The translations under genes and the position numbers were made by a program. Shown here piece by piece: positions 22,071 to 32,415 of a DNA stretch of 64,000 bases (the first letter of the stretch is position 1; each line of letters begins with the position of its first letter). The DNA comes from Pogonophryne albipinna (taxonomy: Eukaryota > Chordata > Actinopteri > Perciformes > Artedidraconidae). The DNA lies in the NCBI GenBank assembly GCA_028583405.1, contig CM053260.1:29250593-29314592 (forward strand), read 5' to 3'. The notes under the pieces are model-generated. The model had not been told where the DNA came from, searched no databases, and saw nothing but the letters and a program-made list of their open reading frames with translations.

Positions 22071-23460
22071 GGTTCAAATGATTCAACCTGCTCGCTAGCG
22101 CCACCTATGAAAATCCCATTTCGGAAAAATGTACAAACTCCGAATAACCTGACATTTTTCACACTTATCCGTCTCAACCTGATCTACAAATTATCCTCTT
22201 AGACCGTTAAACTCCGCCTACTTTTATTTTTTTTTAATTAGCATAATGTTCAAAACAGTAAAATATTCACTTAAATTTCAATTTCTGTTTTTTTCACACC
22301 AAACTTAGTATACAGCATTGTTGGAGGGTCAGACACATTACCGTAGAAAATGAGCATGTTCGAACGATAAATATTGCCACCATTAATCAAAACGTACTCG
22401 CCAAAAGGCGGGGTCTAGAAATAAATGCTGATAGCTCATCAACACTGTATCCAAACATCACATATTTTGATGGATAGGTTCAGTCTGTCTTGGGGAATAG
22501 GCATATCAAAGATTTTTCATTTTGGACTATAGGGGGCACCAAAAACATCACCAATTTATAACTCAAGAACGGATGGACGAATTGTTTTGCTTTTTTTTTA
22601 CACATACTCTGGGGGTGACTACAAACTGAGATTTAAAGTGTTGCAACAAATGCAGAATGTGGGCGTGGCCTATACTTTTTTTTTAAATTGCGATAGCATA
22701 AAATGAGCTTCGGACGCAAAACTTGGGACACACGTCACAGCCCACGACTTTTTCGAAAATGTAAAAAAAAAACGTAATCTTTCAAAAAAACTGCTAAGTA
22801 GCTCCCCCTATTGTGTGGTAGTCACATATAGTTTCTCAGAAGTTCACACATTTTGGCACATACATTCCCCATGGAGTTGCGGACATATTTCAAATTTGCT
22901 TTTATTAGCCCCGCCCTCCAGAAGGTCGGACATTTTGAAGAATGTGCGTTTTTCATGCATTTTAAGGACATTTCTGTGAACTCCTCCTAGGGGAATGATC
23001 GGAAAAATTCCAATCCAGGACAACTTCAGCCCATATCCAATGTGATACTAAATTGCGAAGGAATAATCGATCGTTCAAACAAGGAGCTCGTAAGCGAACG
23101 GAACATTTTCCATTTTGGACGATTTACATGTCACAAATTACTCCAAATTACTCCAAACTACTCGCATATAGTTTTTGCGATATTCACGAAACGCTGTATA
23201 CAAATTTCTCTTATGATTGCAGACATATTTGTAATTTGCTTTTATTAGCCCCGCCCCCCAGGAAGTTGACGATATTGAAGAATGTGCGCTTTTCATGCAT
23301 TTTAAGCACATTTTTGCAAACTCCTCCTACGGAAATGATCGAAAAAATTCCAATCCACGACAACTTCAGCGCATATCCAATGTGATGCTACATTGCGAAG
23401 GAATAGTCCTTCACTCGAACGGGGAGCTCGTAGGTTAACGGAGAATGTACAATTTTTGAC
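22071..23460. repeat. TE-derived region with a ~340-bp tandem duplication
   Basis: The blocks 22800-23120 and 23140-23460 are homologous with a 340-bp offset (for example 'ttgcttttattagccccgcc' at 22896 and 23236; 'caatgtgat...ttgcgaagga' in both). Upstream, similar phrases recur more loosely. Small frames inside differ between the copies and are not supported as genes. Confidence 0.6.
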
Positions 23461-23941
23461 CATTTATATGTCAGATAACCTACTGACACCTGCCAGTTTG
23501 CCTGCCACATCAACTCTCACACACACACACAAACACACACACACACACAACGACACCTACACATTGTACAACAAACACAGGCTACAGCCCTTGTATATTT
23601 TATTATGTGAAGCACTATATGGTTTCGTGAAAAATATCTACTGTTTACTTGTAGATATCTCCTAAAGCCTACACATAAAGTGTGTAATGTAGGCCTTTTA
23701 CATATATTATTGCTGTTCTCACTGTAAAAATCGCGTCTGAATGAAACCAGTTGTATTAAAAAAAAATAGTCTAACATCCAGGGGAGATGTGATTAGTGAG
23801 TAAACAAACGGTAAAGGGCAGAAAGTCTGATGCACATTTGATCATCTTAAATAACTTATAATCACAACGGGAACAGTTTGCAGAGCTGTGCTTCGTTGAC
23901 ATAAGTCCAGCCATGCGCCACGCCTCTTTTAAACATCACTG
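23461..23941. other. no gene seen; short CA tract
   Basis: An interrupted (CA)n run lies at about 23518-23548. The remainder shows no supported feature. Confidence 0.4.
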
Positions 23942-24554
23942 TTGGCTGAAATCATCTCCGTCATCCCGTTTCTCCCCCGGAGACAGAGATGGAGCCGGTG
24001 CCGGTCTGGCCCGGCTGCGGGACCCGCGGTCCCTCTTTCCGCCATCACGGCTCTGCCGTCGATAGGCGGGATCCTGGAGGAACTGCCGGAGATCATCGAA
24101 AAGGCAGCCGTCTGGAGAGGTCTCCTCGTTCCCCCGGCTCAGGAGAGCTCTCTTGCCGGTGGCAGGAGTGTTTCTCCCGGGTACAGACCGTCAGGAGTGA
24201 CCCGGTCTGGCCGCGCTTCCCGGCCATCCGGAAGTCAGGAGCGGCGGCCCCTATAGGAGCCTGAAGGCTCCGGTGTCCTCATACGTCCCCCTCACTAAGG
24301 GGTTAACGGATGTTGGTTTTACGACCGCGCCTCCCCTGGAGCCGAACCTGACGGCATTGTTCGGGGTGAAGCAGGCCAGCACGGTCGCTGCACGGCGTCC
24401 CTTGCTTTCCTCCCCCGTGGACCAGGTTATCGTCCGCCAGACTGACCGGATGCATCAGTGTGCCTTCCAGGCGTCTGCAGCGGCGAACAACATCGCTCTG
24501 TTGTCTCACTTCATAGTGAGACTATCAGAGCTACCCATCATCCCGAAGCACAGG
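23942..24554 (+). pseudogene. TE-derived coding debris, class uncertain
   Basis: GC-rich, unlike its AT-rich flanks, with overlapping long + frames (23942-24256 and 24273-24596). The second reads 'SSYVPLTKGLTDVGF', then 'FGVKQASTVAARRP' and 'QCAFQASAAANNIALLSHF', which looks like real protein sequence. It resembles ORF1/gag-like proteins of fish DIRS-type elements, but this is recognition by eye only. The frame is broken and is cut by the LTR at 24555. Confidence 0.4.
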
Positions 24555-24864
24555 TGTGGCAGCGGGGTGTGGTTAGGGCGCCGGCTGCTAGAGTGAAGGG
24601 AGTGGCTCGGCCGGAGGCCAGACAGCTGATCGGAATCAGGTAATCAGTGACTGAATAAAAAGCATGTCGTAACCTGGTTCTGGGCTGTCTTGCAGTAGGC
24701 GGAATCCTGGAAGATCGCCAAAGGACCTGTGAATGTTCCCACACGGGCAACGTTTTGCAACCCGTGTTGTATACTTTGTTTTGGTGCTAATAAACGCCTG
24801 TGTTCAACTCAAACCCTGCTCTTTCCGTCCCTCTTTGAACCCTGTGTGAGCGGAGAGGCTCACA
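24555..24864 (+). mobile_element. 5' LTR of a Ty3/gypsy-like element
   Basis: It starts TGTGGCAGC and ends GGCTCACA (TG...CA). The placement rests on the primer-binding site beginning two bases downstream and on gag following. Polyadenylation-like 'aataaa' occurs near 24655 and again in 'ctaataaac' near 24788. No 3' LTR is present in the window, so a target duplication cannot be tested. Confidence 0.65.
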
Positions 24865-24865
24865 G

Positions 24866-24883
24866 TGGCACCTGAACAGGGAC
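24866..24883 (+). other. primer-binding site, tRNA-Lys type
   Basis: 'tggcacctgaacagggac' begins with TGG (complement of tRNA CCA) and matches the tRNA-Lys3-type site at 16 of 18 positions. It lies one base past the LTR and five before the gag ATG. Confidence 0.75.
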
Positions 24884-24887
24884 AATC

Positions 24888-26027
24888 ATGTCGGAAGGAG
24901 AAACCCCGCTGGGTCAGGCCCTCCAACGTCTCGCCCATATGCAGGAGACCACCACAGCATTGCAGCGACAGCAGAGCGAGGCTCTGCTCGGGATCGCCTC
25001 AAGCCAGCGCGAGGACCGGGCTCTCCTACGGGAGCTGCTGCAGCGTCGGGCCGCCCGGGAGGCTGATCCCGCTACCAACCCGGTCCGACTGCCTTCGATT
25101 GCCCTCCAGAAATTGACGGCAGAGGACGATCCGGAGGCATACCTGGACATCTTTGAGGGCACAGCGGCAGCGTGCGGATGGCCGGAGGAGGAGTGGGCAA
25201 CGCGGCTATTGCCTCTGCTATCTTGTGGTGCGCAGTTAGCCGCCCACAGACTGCCAGTGGCCTCTCTGCATGTGTACCAACATCTGAGGAAGGCCATCCT
25301 GGACCGGCTTGGCAGCACGCCAGAGGGACATCCCCGCCAGTTCCGGGCCCTCCCCTTCGAGGACGCTGACCGGCCCTTCTCCTACGCACAGCACCTCCTG
25401 GATGCAGCGAGCCACTGGCTCCAGCCGGGGGTGCGCTCCGCTGAGGAAGTCGTCGGGCAGGTGGCGCTGGAGCAGTTAATCGCCGGCCTGCCATCTTCGA
25501 CGGCGAATTGGGTCCAGTGCCATCGTCCCGCCAACCTGGAAGCAGCCGTCGTCCTCGCGGAGGACCACCTCTCGCTTCCCCGGCGGAGCATGAAAGAGGA
25601 GCACCGACCACCGGCCGTCTCAGCGGGCAGACCCGTCCCACCCCCTAGGAGGAGGTTTCCTGGAGCATCTGCCCTTCCCTCCCCACCACCACACAGCCCC
25701 AACCCCGCAGCCCCGACACTTCCCCCCCGCAGCCCCGACACTTCCCCCCCCAGCCCTACCTTACCCTCCTGTTTTTATCTCTCCCCAGGGTCCGGCCTAC
25801 GCTTCTGCTCATCCGGCACCACGGGGGGCTCCTCAGACGTCAGGGCAGGATTGCTGGCGGTGCGGGCAGCCCGGCCACTTCCGACGGGAGTGTCCTTTCA
25901 TGGAGGTCGGACAGCTGGTTCGGGTTGCGGGACCGCCAGTTGCCTCCCCCGATTTGGAAGGGACGTACCGTATACCGCTATGTATACAGGGGGGTACAAA
26001 CCAGTCTCTGATGGACACGGGCTGTAA
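24888..26027 (+). pseudogene. retrotransposon gag, frame disrupted before the zinc knuckle
   Basis: ATG at 24888, directly after the primer-binding site. The first ~240 residues read as a gypsy/SCAN-like capsid: an N-terminal coiled stretch, then 'LTAEDDPEAYLDIFEGTA' and 'WATRLLPLLSCGAQLA', 'RFRALPFE'-like and 'LIAGLPSSTANWV' segments. A Pro-rich linker follows (about 25620-25790). The CCHC knuckle and protease lie in a different frame, so the last ~75 codons of this frame are not native. The probable cause is an indel in the C-run near 25746-25753. A structural protein of a virus-like particle; non-functional in this copy as read. Confidence 0.75.
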
Positions 26028-26151
26028 TCAGACGATGATCCATCAGCGCTTGGTTCGGCCTGGGGCATTGATTGAAGCATCGTGGGTGAAGGTGAGGTGT
26101 GTGCATGGGGATATTCACCAGTACCCGGAGGTGACGCTGGAAATTTCTTAG
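25852..26151 (+). pseudogene. gag zinc knuckle and aspartic protease fragment
   Basis: In a frame shifted relative to gag, a CCHC knuckle (CWRCGQPGHFRREC, the CX2CX4HX4C pattern) is followed about 45 residues later by the protease active site LMDTGCNQTMI (D-T-G). The frame stops at 26151, before any reverse transcriptase. The order gag knuckle then protease is that of the gypsy gag-pol junction. Confidence 0.75.
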
Positions 26152-26185
26152 TCAGAGTCAGGGCTGGAGTTAGTACTCGCCGATT

Positions 26186-26578
26186 TTGGGAACGAATTGG
26201 CCGGGGTTTGCTAAGCTAGCGGGGGCTATGGGGGTGCGTTCACGGACGGCAGGGAAATGTGAGTTGTGTGCTGTGTTTAGTGGAGAGTCGGAGGTGGCTG
26301 ACGACGTCGAGGGGGAAACTGACACGGAGGGGGCCGCGGAGGTCCCTCTGGCCCCGCTGGTGTTTCCCGTGGAGGATTTCCCCCTCGAACAGTCGAGGGA
26401 CGAGACCCTTCAGCACGCCTTCGACCAGGTGGTGAGTATTGATGGCTCCCAGCTACACCCAAACGCCGCACTCACTCACCCATACTTTACGGTGGTGAGG
26501 GAATGCTCCGGTTTTGGGACAAAATTAACATGGGATCACTCCGGTCATTGTACGTACTTCGTCTCACTGGAATATTAA
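26186..26578 (+). pseudogene. protease-RT linker fragment, truncated
   Basis: A third frame continues the same element: 'LVFPVEDFPLEQSRDETLQH' and 'SQLHPNAALTHPYFTVV' resemble the stretch between protease and reverse transcriptase in fish gypsy elements. Homology appears to end at about 26510, where the repeat array region starts. RT, RNase H, integrase and 3' LTR are absent. Confidence 0.55.
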
Positions 26579-26599
26579 CGGTCAGATTGAATACAACAT

Positions 26600-27630
26600 C
26601 GACCCAATTTCTCCAGTCAATGACGGGAGAGTTTTGAAAGTGACAAAACACTGTTTCACACATTTAAAAACACTTAAACAATTAAACAATGTTTACCCAG
26701 GATTCAGGCACCTTCCCTGGCTTGTAAAATGTGGTGATGCGCCCTGAGGTATCAGACTATTTAAAACATGTATACACAGGATTCAATCACTTTTCCTGGC
26801 TTGTAAAGTGCTGTGAAGCAGCCTGTTCTCTGGGTGCAGTCTGGGTGCAAGAGCCATGTGCTGCAAGGAGATCTCTGGGTGTGCTCTGTGGCTCTCACAG
26901 CCCGCTTCTCTCTGGCTGCTCTCTCCCTGTATTCACAGCACTTTTCCCCAGCTTTCAAACACTTATTGCTGGGTATGAAAGCCTTGTGCATCACCCTGGA
27001 GCTCTGCCTAGGTGCCTTTGAGTGTGAGACCCTGCTAACAGCAGTGAACCTGCTGCCAGCATTACACACATATTAATCAGGGGTTTTAACACTTTTTTCC
27101 ATGAAAATGATTTTTATTCACTATCATGGGGCTATATACATCAAGTTCCGGGTAATTAGGAGCACAATTGTACCTTTTACTATTTAAATGTATTTGTATT
27201 ATATATTTTTGGGCTATTAACGTGACATTTCTGGGTGACTTTGTCAGTTTATGGAGCTTAGCCCTCAATTCCCGGAGGTTCCAGGCCGAATTTGCGCCCC
27301 CACCAGTGGAAAGCAGAAAAAAGTAAAGAAAACGGTCAATTATATCTTAAAATAAAGTTTTAGCCCCGGACACTTTTCCACTCCCCCGTTGCATTTTACA
27401 ACGGAGAGGGAAATCGAGACCTCCCCTCCTCCGTCAAAAAAATTCATTCATGTTTTTCAAGCTACCATCCGCACGATATCGGAAACCCGGTTTTTGAGAG
27501 GACTCAGAAAAAAAACGGCTGTTTCACATCATGGAGGAATGTGTCCGCTACATGAGTGCTTTGGCTCGGATACAATTGTTGCATGGAGACCCCCCAGTAT
27601 GGTTCTTACCAAACTTTAAGTTTTTTAACT
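26600..27630. repeat. diverged left-edge copy of the 1.33-kb array unit
   Basis: Homologous in order to 33000-34075. It has the 'cctgtyctctgggtgc' block, a conserved ~210-bp block with the 'gctgctctctccctgtattc' stretch, the AT-rich block ending in 'gtgacatttctgggtgac', and the 'ccggacacttttccactccc' block. The 44-bp junction with 'aaaactactaagtgcc' seen in later units is missing. Internal ~67-bp subrepeats occur near 26690-26820. Confidence 0.7.
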
Positions 27631-27635
27631 GGTCT

Positions 27636-28850
27636 CTGGAGGAATGCAAGGGGAGTTGTCAGGGAATTATGAGACACTATTTTCGGATACAATTTCTCCA
27701 TTTTCACCCCTTTTCTCTGGTTCTCCCAAAAGATAACTTAGAGTTTTTTTCTGACTCTGGAGGAATGTAAGGAGAGTTGTCAGGGGACTCTACCCACCAT
27801 AAGAGACATTATTTTGGGATACAATTTCTCCATTTTAACCCCTTTTCTCTGGTTCTCCCAAAAGATAACTTAGAGTTTTTCTGACTCTGGAAGAATGTAA
27901 GGAGAGTTGTTAGGGGACTCTACCCGCCTTAAGAGACACTATTTTCGGATACTTTTTTCCATTTTCACCCCTTTTCTATGGTTGTCCAAAAATGAACTCA
28001 GACTTGTTCTGACTCTGGAGGAATGCAAGGGGAGTTGTCAGGGGACTCTACCCGGGTTATGAGGCACTATTTTCGGATACATTTTATCCATTTTCACCCT
28101 TTTCTATGGTTCTTCCAAAAGTTAAGTTAGACCTTTTCTGCCTCTGGAGGAATGCAAGGGGAGTTTTCAGGGGACTCTTCCCACATATGAGGCACTATTT
28201 TGGGATACATTTTGCCCGTTTTCATGGTTCTCCCAAAAAATGAACATAGACTTTTTCTGACTCTGGAGGAATGCAAGGGTAGTTGTCAGGGGACTCTACC
28301 CGCATATGAGGCACTATTTTGGGATACATTTTGCCCGTTTTCATGGTTCTCCCAAAAGTGAACATAGACTTTTTCTGCCTCTGGAGGAATGCAAGAGGAG
28401 TTGTCAGGGGACTCTACCCGCATATGAGGCACTATTTTGGGATACATTTTGCCCGTTTTCATGGTTCTCCCAAAAGTGAACATAGACTTTTTCTGCCTCT
28501 GGAGGAATGCAAGGGGAGTTGTCAGGGGACTCTACCCGCATATGAGGCACTATTTTGGGTACATTTTGCCCGTTTTCATGGTTCTCCCAAAAGTGAACAG
28601 AGACTTTTCCTGCCTCTGGAGGAATGCAAGGGGAGTTGTCAGGGGACTCTACCCGCATATGAGGCACTATTTTGGGATACATTTTGCCCGTTTTCATGGT
28701 TCTCCCAAAAGTGAACATAGACTTTTTCTGCCTCTGGAGGAATGCAAGGGGAGTTGTCAGGGGACTCTACCCGCATATGAGGCACTATTTTGGGATACAT
28801 TTTGCCCGTTTTCATGGTTCTCCCAAAAGTGAACAGCCTTTTTCCTGATT
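27636..28850. repeat. ~118-130 bp subrepeat, 10 tandem copies
   Basis: 'ctggaggaatg' or a close variant starts at 27636, 27757, 27887, 28015, 28144, 28263, 28381, 28499, 28616 and 28734. The first spacings are 119-130 bp and the last ones 117-118. The later copies are nearly identical ('ggggactctacccgcatatg', 'tttgcccgttttcatggttc'). Because 118 is not divisible by three, + frames of 131 codons (28319-28714, 28437-28832) read successive copies in different frames. Confidence 0.85.
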
Positions 28851-29089
28851 TCTCACTGATCGAATGGCAAACGCGACCCGCCATCGTCGGGCCTTCTCCC
28901 CCGGTCTACGTGCCGGTGCTCTGGCTGTCTGTTCCTCCGAACTGCGGGTTCGACTCTAATGGCTGGGAGGGTGTGCTGCGTGGGGGTAACCCTGCATGTC
29001 TCTTACCTCCCGGGCCGACCGATATGAAGCGTTTCCAAGACGAACTGTCTGATTCAGGGGTCCCACAGCTGTGCTATCAGCAAATTTGA
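28851..29089 (+). other. short coding-like stretch, unidentified
   Basis: After the last subrepeat the composition changes to GC-richer sequence with an open + frame (about 80 codons, stop at 29087-29089) rich in Pro and Trp: 'SPPVYVPVLWLSVPPNCGF'. No start, splice signal or family recognised. It could be a relic exon. Confidence 0.3.
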
Positions 29090-30062
29090 CCCGCCATCGG
29101 AGGGCCTCCTCCCCGGGTCCACATGCCGGTGCTTGGCGGTCGGAAGAATAATATTTTACAGGACATGATGGAGCTCAGGGGTCTGCACTTTGAAGCTCCT
29201 GGAGCGGACAAAGATATGTGTATTTGCCTGAATGATGGAAATAAACAAAAAATGCTATTTTACAGGACATGACGGATATAGGTGTATTTTCACAGCTTTT
29301 TGGAAATACACCAAATGTGATATTGCAGGGCAACACGTAGCTCATTTTACCCATGTGATGTTGTGCAGTACATTACGGAGCTCATTTAACGACATGGCGT
29401 ACCAGGGGTACTAAGGGGCACTAAGGTCTTACCCGGATGTCCTTATGTGTTTAGTCAGAGTGAGAGTGCTTGAGTTTGGGTACACATCTTTGCCAGGCGC
29501 ACCCACCCGTGGAAAGACGAAATATGACAAAACAGTTAAAGTGTGAACCTCCAGCACAGGGGGGGGGGGCGGTGCCGTGAAGAAGGCCGAATATGGATGC
29601 TGATGGGCGGAGGGTAGATCACCGCAAAGGGTTTCCAGGGGCATGAGGTTCTGTAGGGTGTGAACATCTGGGTTTAGTCCGTGGGGGAGTGCTTAAGTCC
29701 GGGGGCCCGGGGTCTCACGGTGTGCGATGTTATGGAAGTGCGCATGTTAGGGAGATATGCTGGAGCTGCTTAGTCCGTCGTTTGGGGCTCTGTGAGGGGC
29801 TACAAATGGGTGCTTTTCCCGGTGTATTTCATGGAAGTCTGACATAGCCTGTTTGCACATGTCAGGGAGAGATGGGTGGTGCTGTGAATAAGTCCAAATA
29901 TGGATGCTGATGGGCGGACGGTAAAGCAGCGCAAAATCCACCCCCCCTTTAAGTTACCAGGGGCATGAGGTTCTGTAAGGTGTGAACATCTGGGTTTAGT
30001 CCGTGGGGGAGTGCTTAAGTCCGGGGGCCCGGGGTCTCACGGTGTGCGATGTTATGGAAGTG
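29090..30062. repeat. inter-array segment with a ~318-bp duplication
   Basis: A block with 'aatatggatgctgatgggcgg' then 'ggcatgaggttctgta' and 'ctgggtttagtccgtggggg' occurs at about 29590-29744 and 29891-30062. A second near-repeat 'atgctattttacaggacatg' type motif occurs near 29150 and 29255. A poly-G run lies near 29562. No gene supported. Confidence 0.6.
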
Positions 30063-30405
30063 GAAAAAACGACAGAGTGCCAACGGAGGAGGGGCTCAAA
30101 AAAGCGCATGTCTTCGGCGCTTCCGGCGGAAGCCCCGGACACATTTTCACTCCCCCGTTACATTTTACAACGGAGAGGGGAATCGAGACCTCCCTTCCTC
30201 CGTCAAAAAAATTCATTCATGTTTTATAAGCTACCATCTGCACGAAATCGGAAACCCGGTTTTTGAGAGCACTTAGAAAAAAACCGGCTGTTTCACATCA
30301 TGGAGGAATGTGTCCGCTACATGAGTGCTTTGGCTCGGATACAATTGTTGCCTGGAGGACCCCCAATCATGGTTCTTACCAAACTTTAAGTTTTTGAACT
30401 GGTCT
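30063..30405. repeat. partial 1.33-kb unit (middle array)
   Basis: It opens with 'gtgccaacggaggaggggct' and follows the unit through 'ggtttttgagagcacttag' and 'cggatacaattgttgc'. It then runs directly into the second expanded subrepeat block. Confidence 0.75.
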
Positions 30406-31251
30406 CTGGAGGAATGCAAGGGGAGTTTGAGGGGACTCTACCTGCATTATGATGCACTATTTTCGGATACATTTGGCCCGGTTTCACGGTTCTCCAAAAA
30501 AGTTAACATGCTTTTTCTGCCTCTGGAGGAATGCAAGGGGAGTTTGAGGGGACTCTCCCTGCATTATGATACACCATTGTCGGATACATTTGGCCCGGTT
30601 TCATGGTTCTCCCAAAAGTGACCTTGTACTTTTCCTGACTGTGAAGGAATGTAAGGAGAGTTGTCAGGGGACTCTACCTGCATTATGAGTCACTATTTTG
30701 GGATACAATTTCTCCATTTTCACCCCTTTCCTCTGGTTCTCCCAAAAGATAACTTAGACTTTTTCTGCCTCTGGAGGAATGTAAGGAGAGTTGTAAGGGG
30801 ACTCTACCCGCCTTAAGAGACACTATTTTCGGATACATTTGATCCATTTTCACCCTTTTCTATGGTTCTTCCAAAAGTTAACTTAGACTTTTTCTGCCTC
30901 TGGAGGAATGTAAGGGGAGTTGTCAGGGGACTCTACCCGCCTTAAGAGACACTATTTTCGGATACATTTTATCCATTTTCACCATTTTCTATGGTTCTTC
31001 CAAAAGTTACCTTGTACTTTTCCTGCCTCTGGAGGAATGTAAGGAGAGTTGTCAGGGGACTCTACCCGCCTTAAGAGACACTATTTTCGGATACATTTGA
31101 TCCATTTTCACCCTTTTCTATGGTTCTTCCAAAAGTTACCTTGTACTTTTCCTGCCTCTGAAGGAATGTAAGGGGAGTTGTCAGGGGACTCTACCCGCCT
31201 TAAGAGACACTATTTTCGGATACAATTTCTCCATTTTCACCCCTTTCCTCT
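30406..31251. repeat. ~118-130 bp subrepeat, 7 tandem copies
   Basis: Copies start at 30406, 30523, 30641, 30771, 30900, 31029 and 31158, with spacing 117-130 bp. They are more diverged than those at 28.2-28.8 kb and carry a 'tctccattttcacccctt' variant. The block ends abruptly at about 31251, where unrelated sequence leading to the zinc-finger frame begins. Confidence 0.85.
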
Positions 31252-31461
31252 GATGCATCGGACCCAATGTTGCCATCACCAGCCCCGCGTTGGTGCGGAG
31301 GTGGGACCATTTAACCAGGTGGTAACCCAAGTCCTCCCTTGGTCCGTGTACCAGGCATTGAAGCATCAAACTTTTGTTGCAATCACCGGTTACGCCAATG
31401 CATATAAACGGAGAAACACAACAGAATTTAAATACAATTAACTGTGTCTGTTTCAGTAAGG

Positions 31462-32415
31462 ATGTCATCCGAATGCCCGGTGTGCAGACTCTTCTATCTG
31501 GCTTTGAACAAGCACCTTAAGCACAAACATGCAGTGCAGAACTTGGAGGAAAGAGGCATCATTCTTAAAATGGCCAGTGGCCGAATAAATGTTCGGACCA
31601 AACCCTGTCCCATCACAGGGTGTTCGTATGCTGGGAAGAAACTGTACCGTCATGTCACTCATGGCCACCCTGAGTTATCCCGAGATGAGGCACATCAGGT
31701 CCTGGCAAGGCTGAAGCATAGTGTGGCCCTGCAATTGCTCCATGACCTCAGAGAGACTAATCCCATCATTGGAATGGCTACATCATTGGATATAGACAAT
31801 GATGAGGAATACCCGGTGCACCCTCCACCCTTCTCCCCACATACTGAGTGTGACGAAGAGGACTGCAGGCAGGTGATGCTGGAAAATGTGGCATTGAGAG
31901 CTCAGAAGGATGCCCTCATTGATGAGGTGAAGACCCTGCGCTCCAGGCTGAAAAAGGGGCTAAAACCCAGGCAGCAGTGTGCCACTGCTGCTGTGCTTGA
32001 GGAAGAGGAAGAATGTATACGATTTAAGGGCCTGGCAATCTCAAGTACCTCCGGCATAAACACAGCAGACTCCTGTAGTCAGACCCCGGTCAAGACTGTC
32101 ATGCGGTCTCCAGCAGCCTCCGGTAGTCAGATGCCTCTCAAGACCCCGGTCAAGACTGTCATGCGGTCTCCAGCAGCCTCCGGTAGTCAGACGCCTCTCA
32201 AGACCCCGGTCAAGACTGTCATGCGGTCTCCAGCAGCCTCCGGTAGTCAGACGCCTCTCAAGACCCCGGTCAAGACTGTCATGCAGTCTCCAGCAGCCTC
32301 CGGTAGTCAGACGCCTCTCAAGACCCCGTTCAAGACTGCCATGCGGTCTCCAGCAGCCTCCGGTAGTCAGACGCCTCTCAAGACACCGGTCAAAAATTCT
32401 CGAAAAAACTACTAA
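31462..32415 (+). CDS. unrecognised two-finger protein with 20-residue TP/SP repeats
   Basis: ATG at 31462 gives 317 residues; an acceptor-like 'ctgtttcag' lies eight bases before it. Residues about 4-22 form a short C2H2-like finger (C-x2-C-x9-H-x4-H) and about 46-68 a second (C-x4-C-x9-H-x4-H). Both have nine residues between Cys and His instead of twelve. A region near 140-165 is coiled-coil-like and is followed by an acidic patch. From about 200 the tail is five near-identical 20-residue repeats (core SGSQTPLKTPVK, TVMRSPAA), rich in Thr-Pro and Ser-Pro. They are encoded by an exact 60-bp minisatellite (32086-32385). The final residues (NSRKNY) and the stop come from the start of the 1.33-kb repeat unit, so the original C-terminus may be lost. 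Possibly a DNA-binding protein of a mobile element; function unknown. Confidence 0.6.
   Translation: MSSECPVCRLFYLALNKHLKHKHAVQNLEERGIILKMASGRINVRTKPCPITGCSYAGKKLYRHVTHGHPELSRDEAHQVLARLKHSVALQLLHDLRETNPIIGMATSLDIDNDEEYPVHPPPFSPHTECDEEDCRQVMLENVALRAQKDALIDEVKTLRSRLKKGLKPRQQCATAAVLEEEEECIRFKGLAISSTSGINTADSCSQTPVKTVMRSPAASGSQMPLKTPVKTVMRSPAASGSQTPLKTPVKTVMRSPAASGSQTPLKTPVKTVMQSPAASGSQTPLKTPFKTAMRSPAASGSQTPLKTPVKNSRKNY
32086..32385 (+). repeat. 60-bp minisatellite inside the zinc-finger frame, 5 copies
   Basis: Period exactly 60 bp ('atgcggtctccagcagcctc' at 32101, 32161, 32221 and 32341; 'atgcag' variant at 32281). It preserves the reading frame. Confidence 0.95.

Noticed and set aside
24914..25741. 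Long minus-strand frames over the gag region
   Set aside because: Shadows of the GC-rich gag coding strand; no protein similarity seen.
27636..31251. CRISPR-like array of ~118-bp repeats
   Set aside because: There are no short identical repeats separated by unique spacers; the whole period is repeated, and this is a eukaryotic genome.
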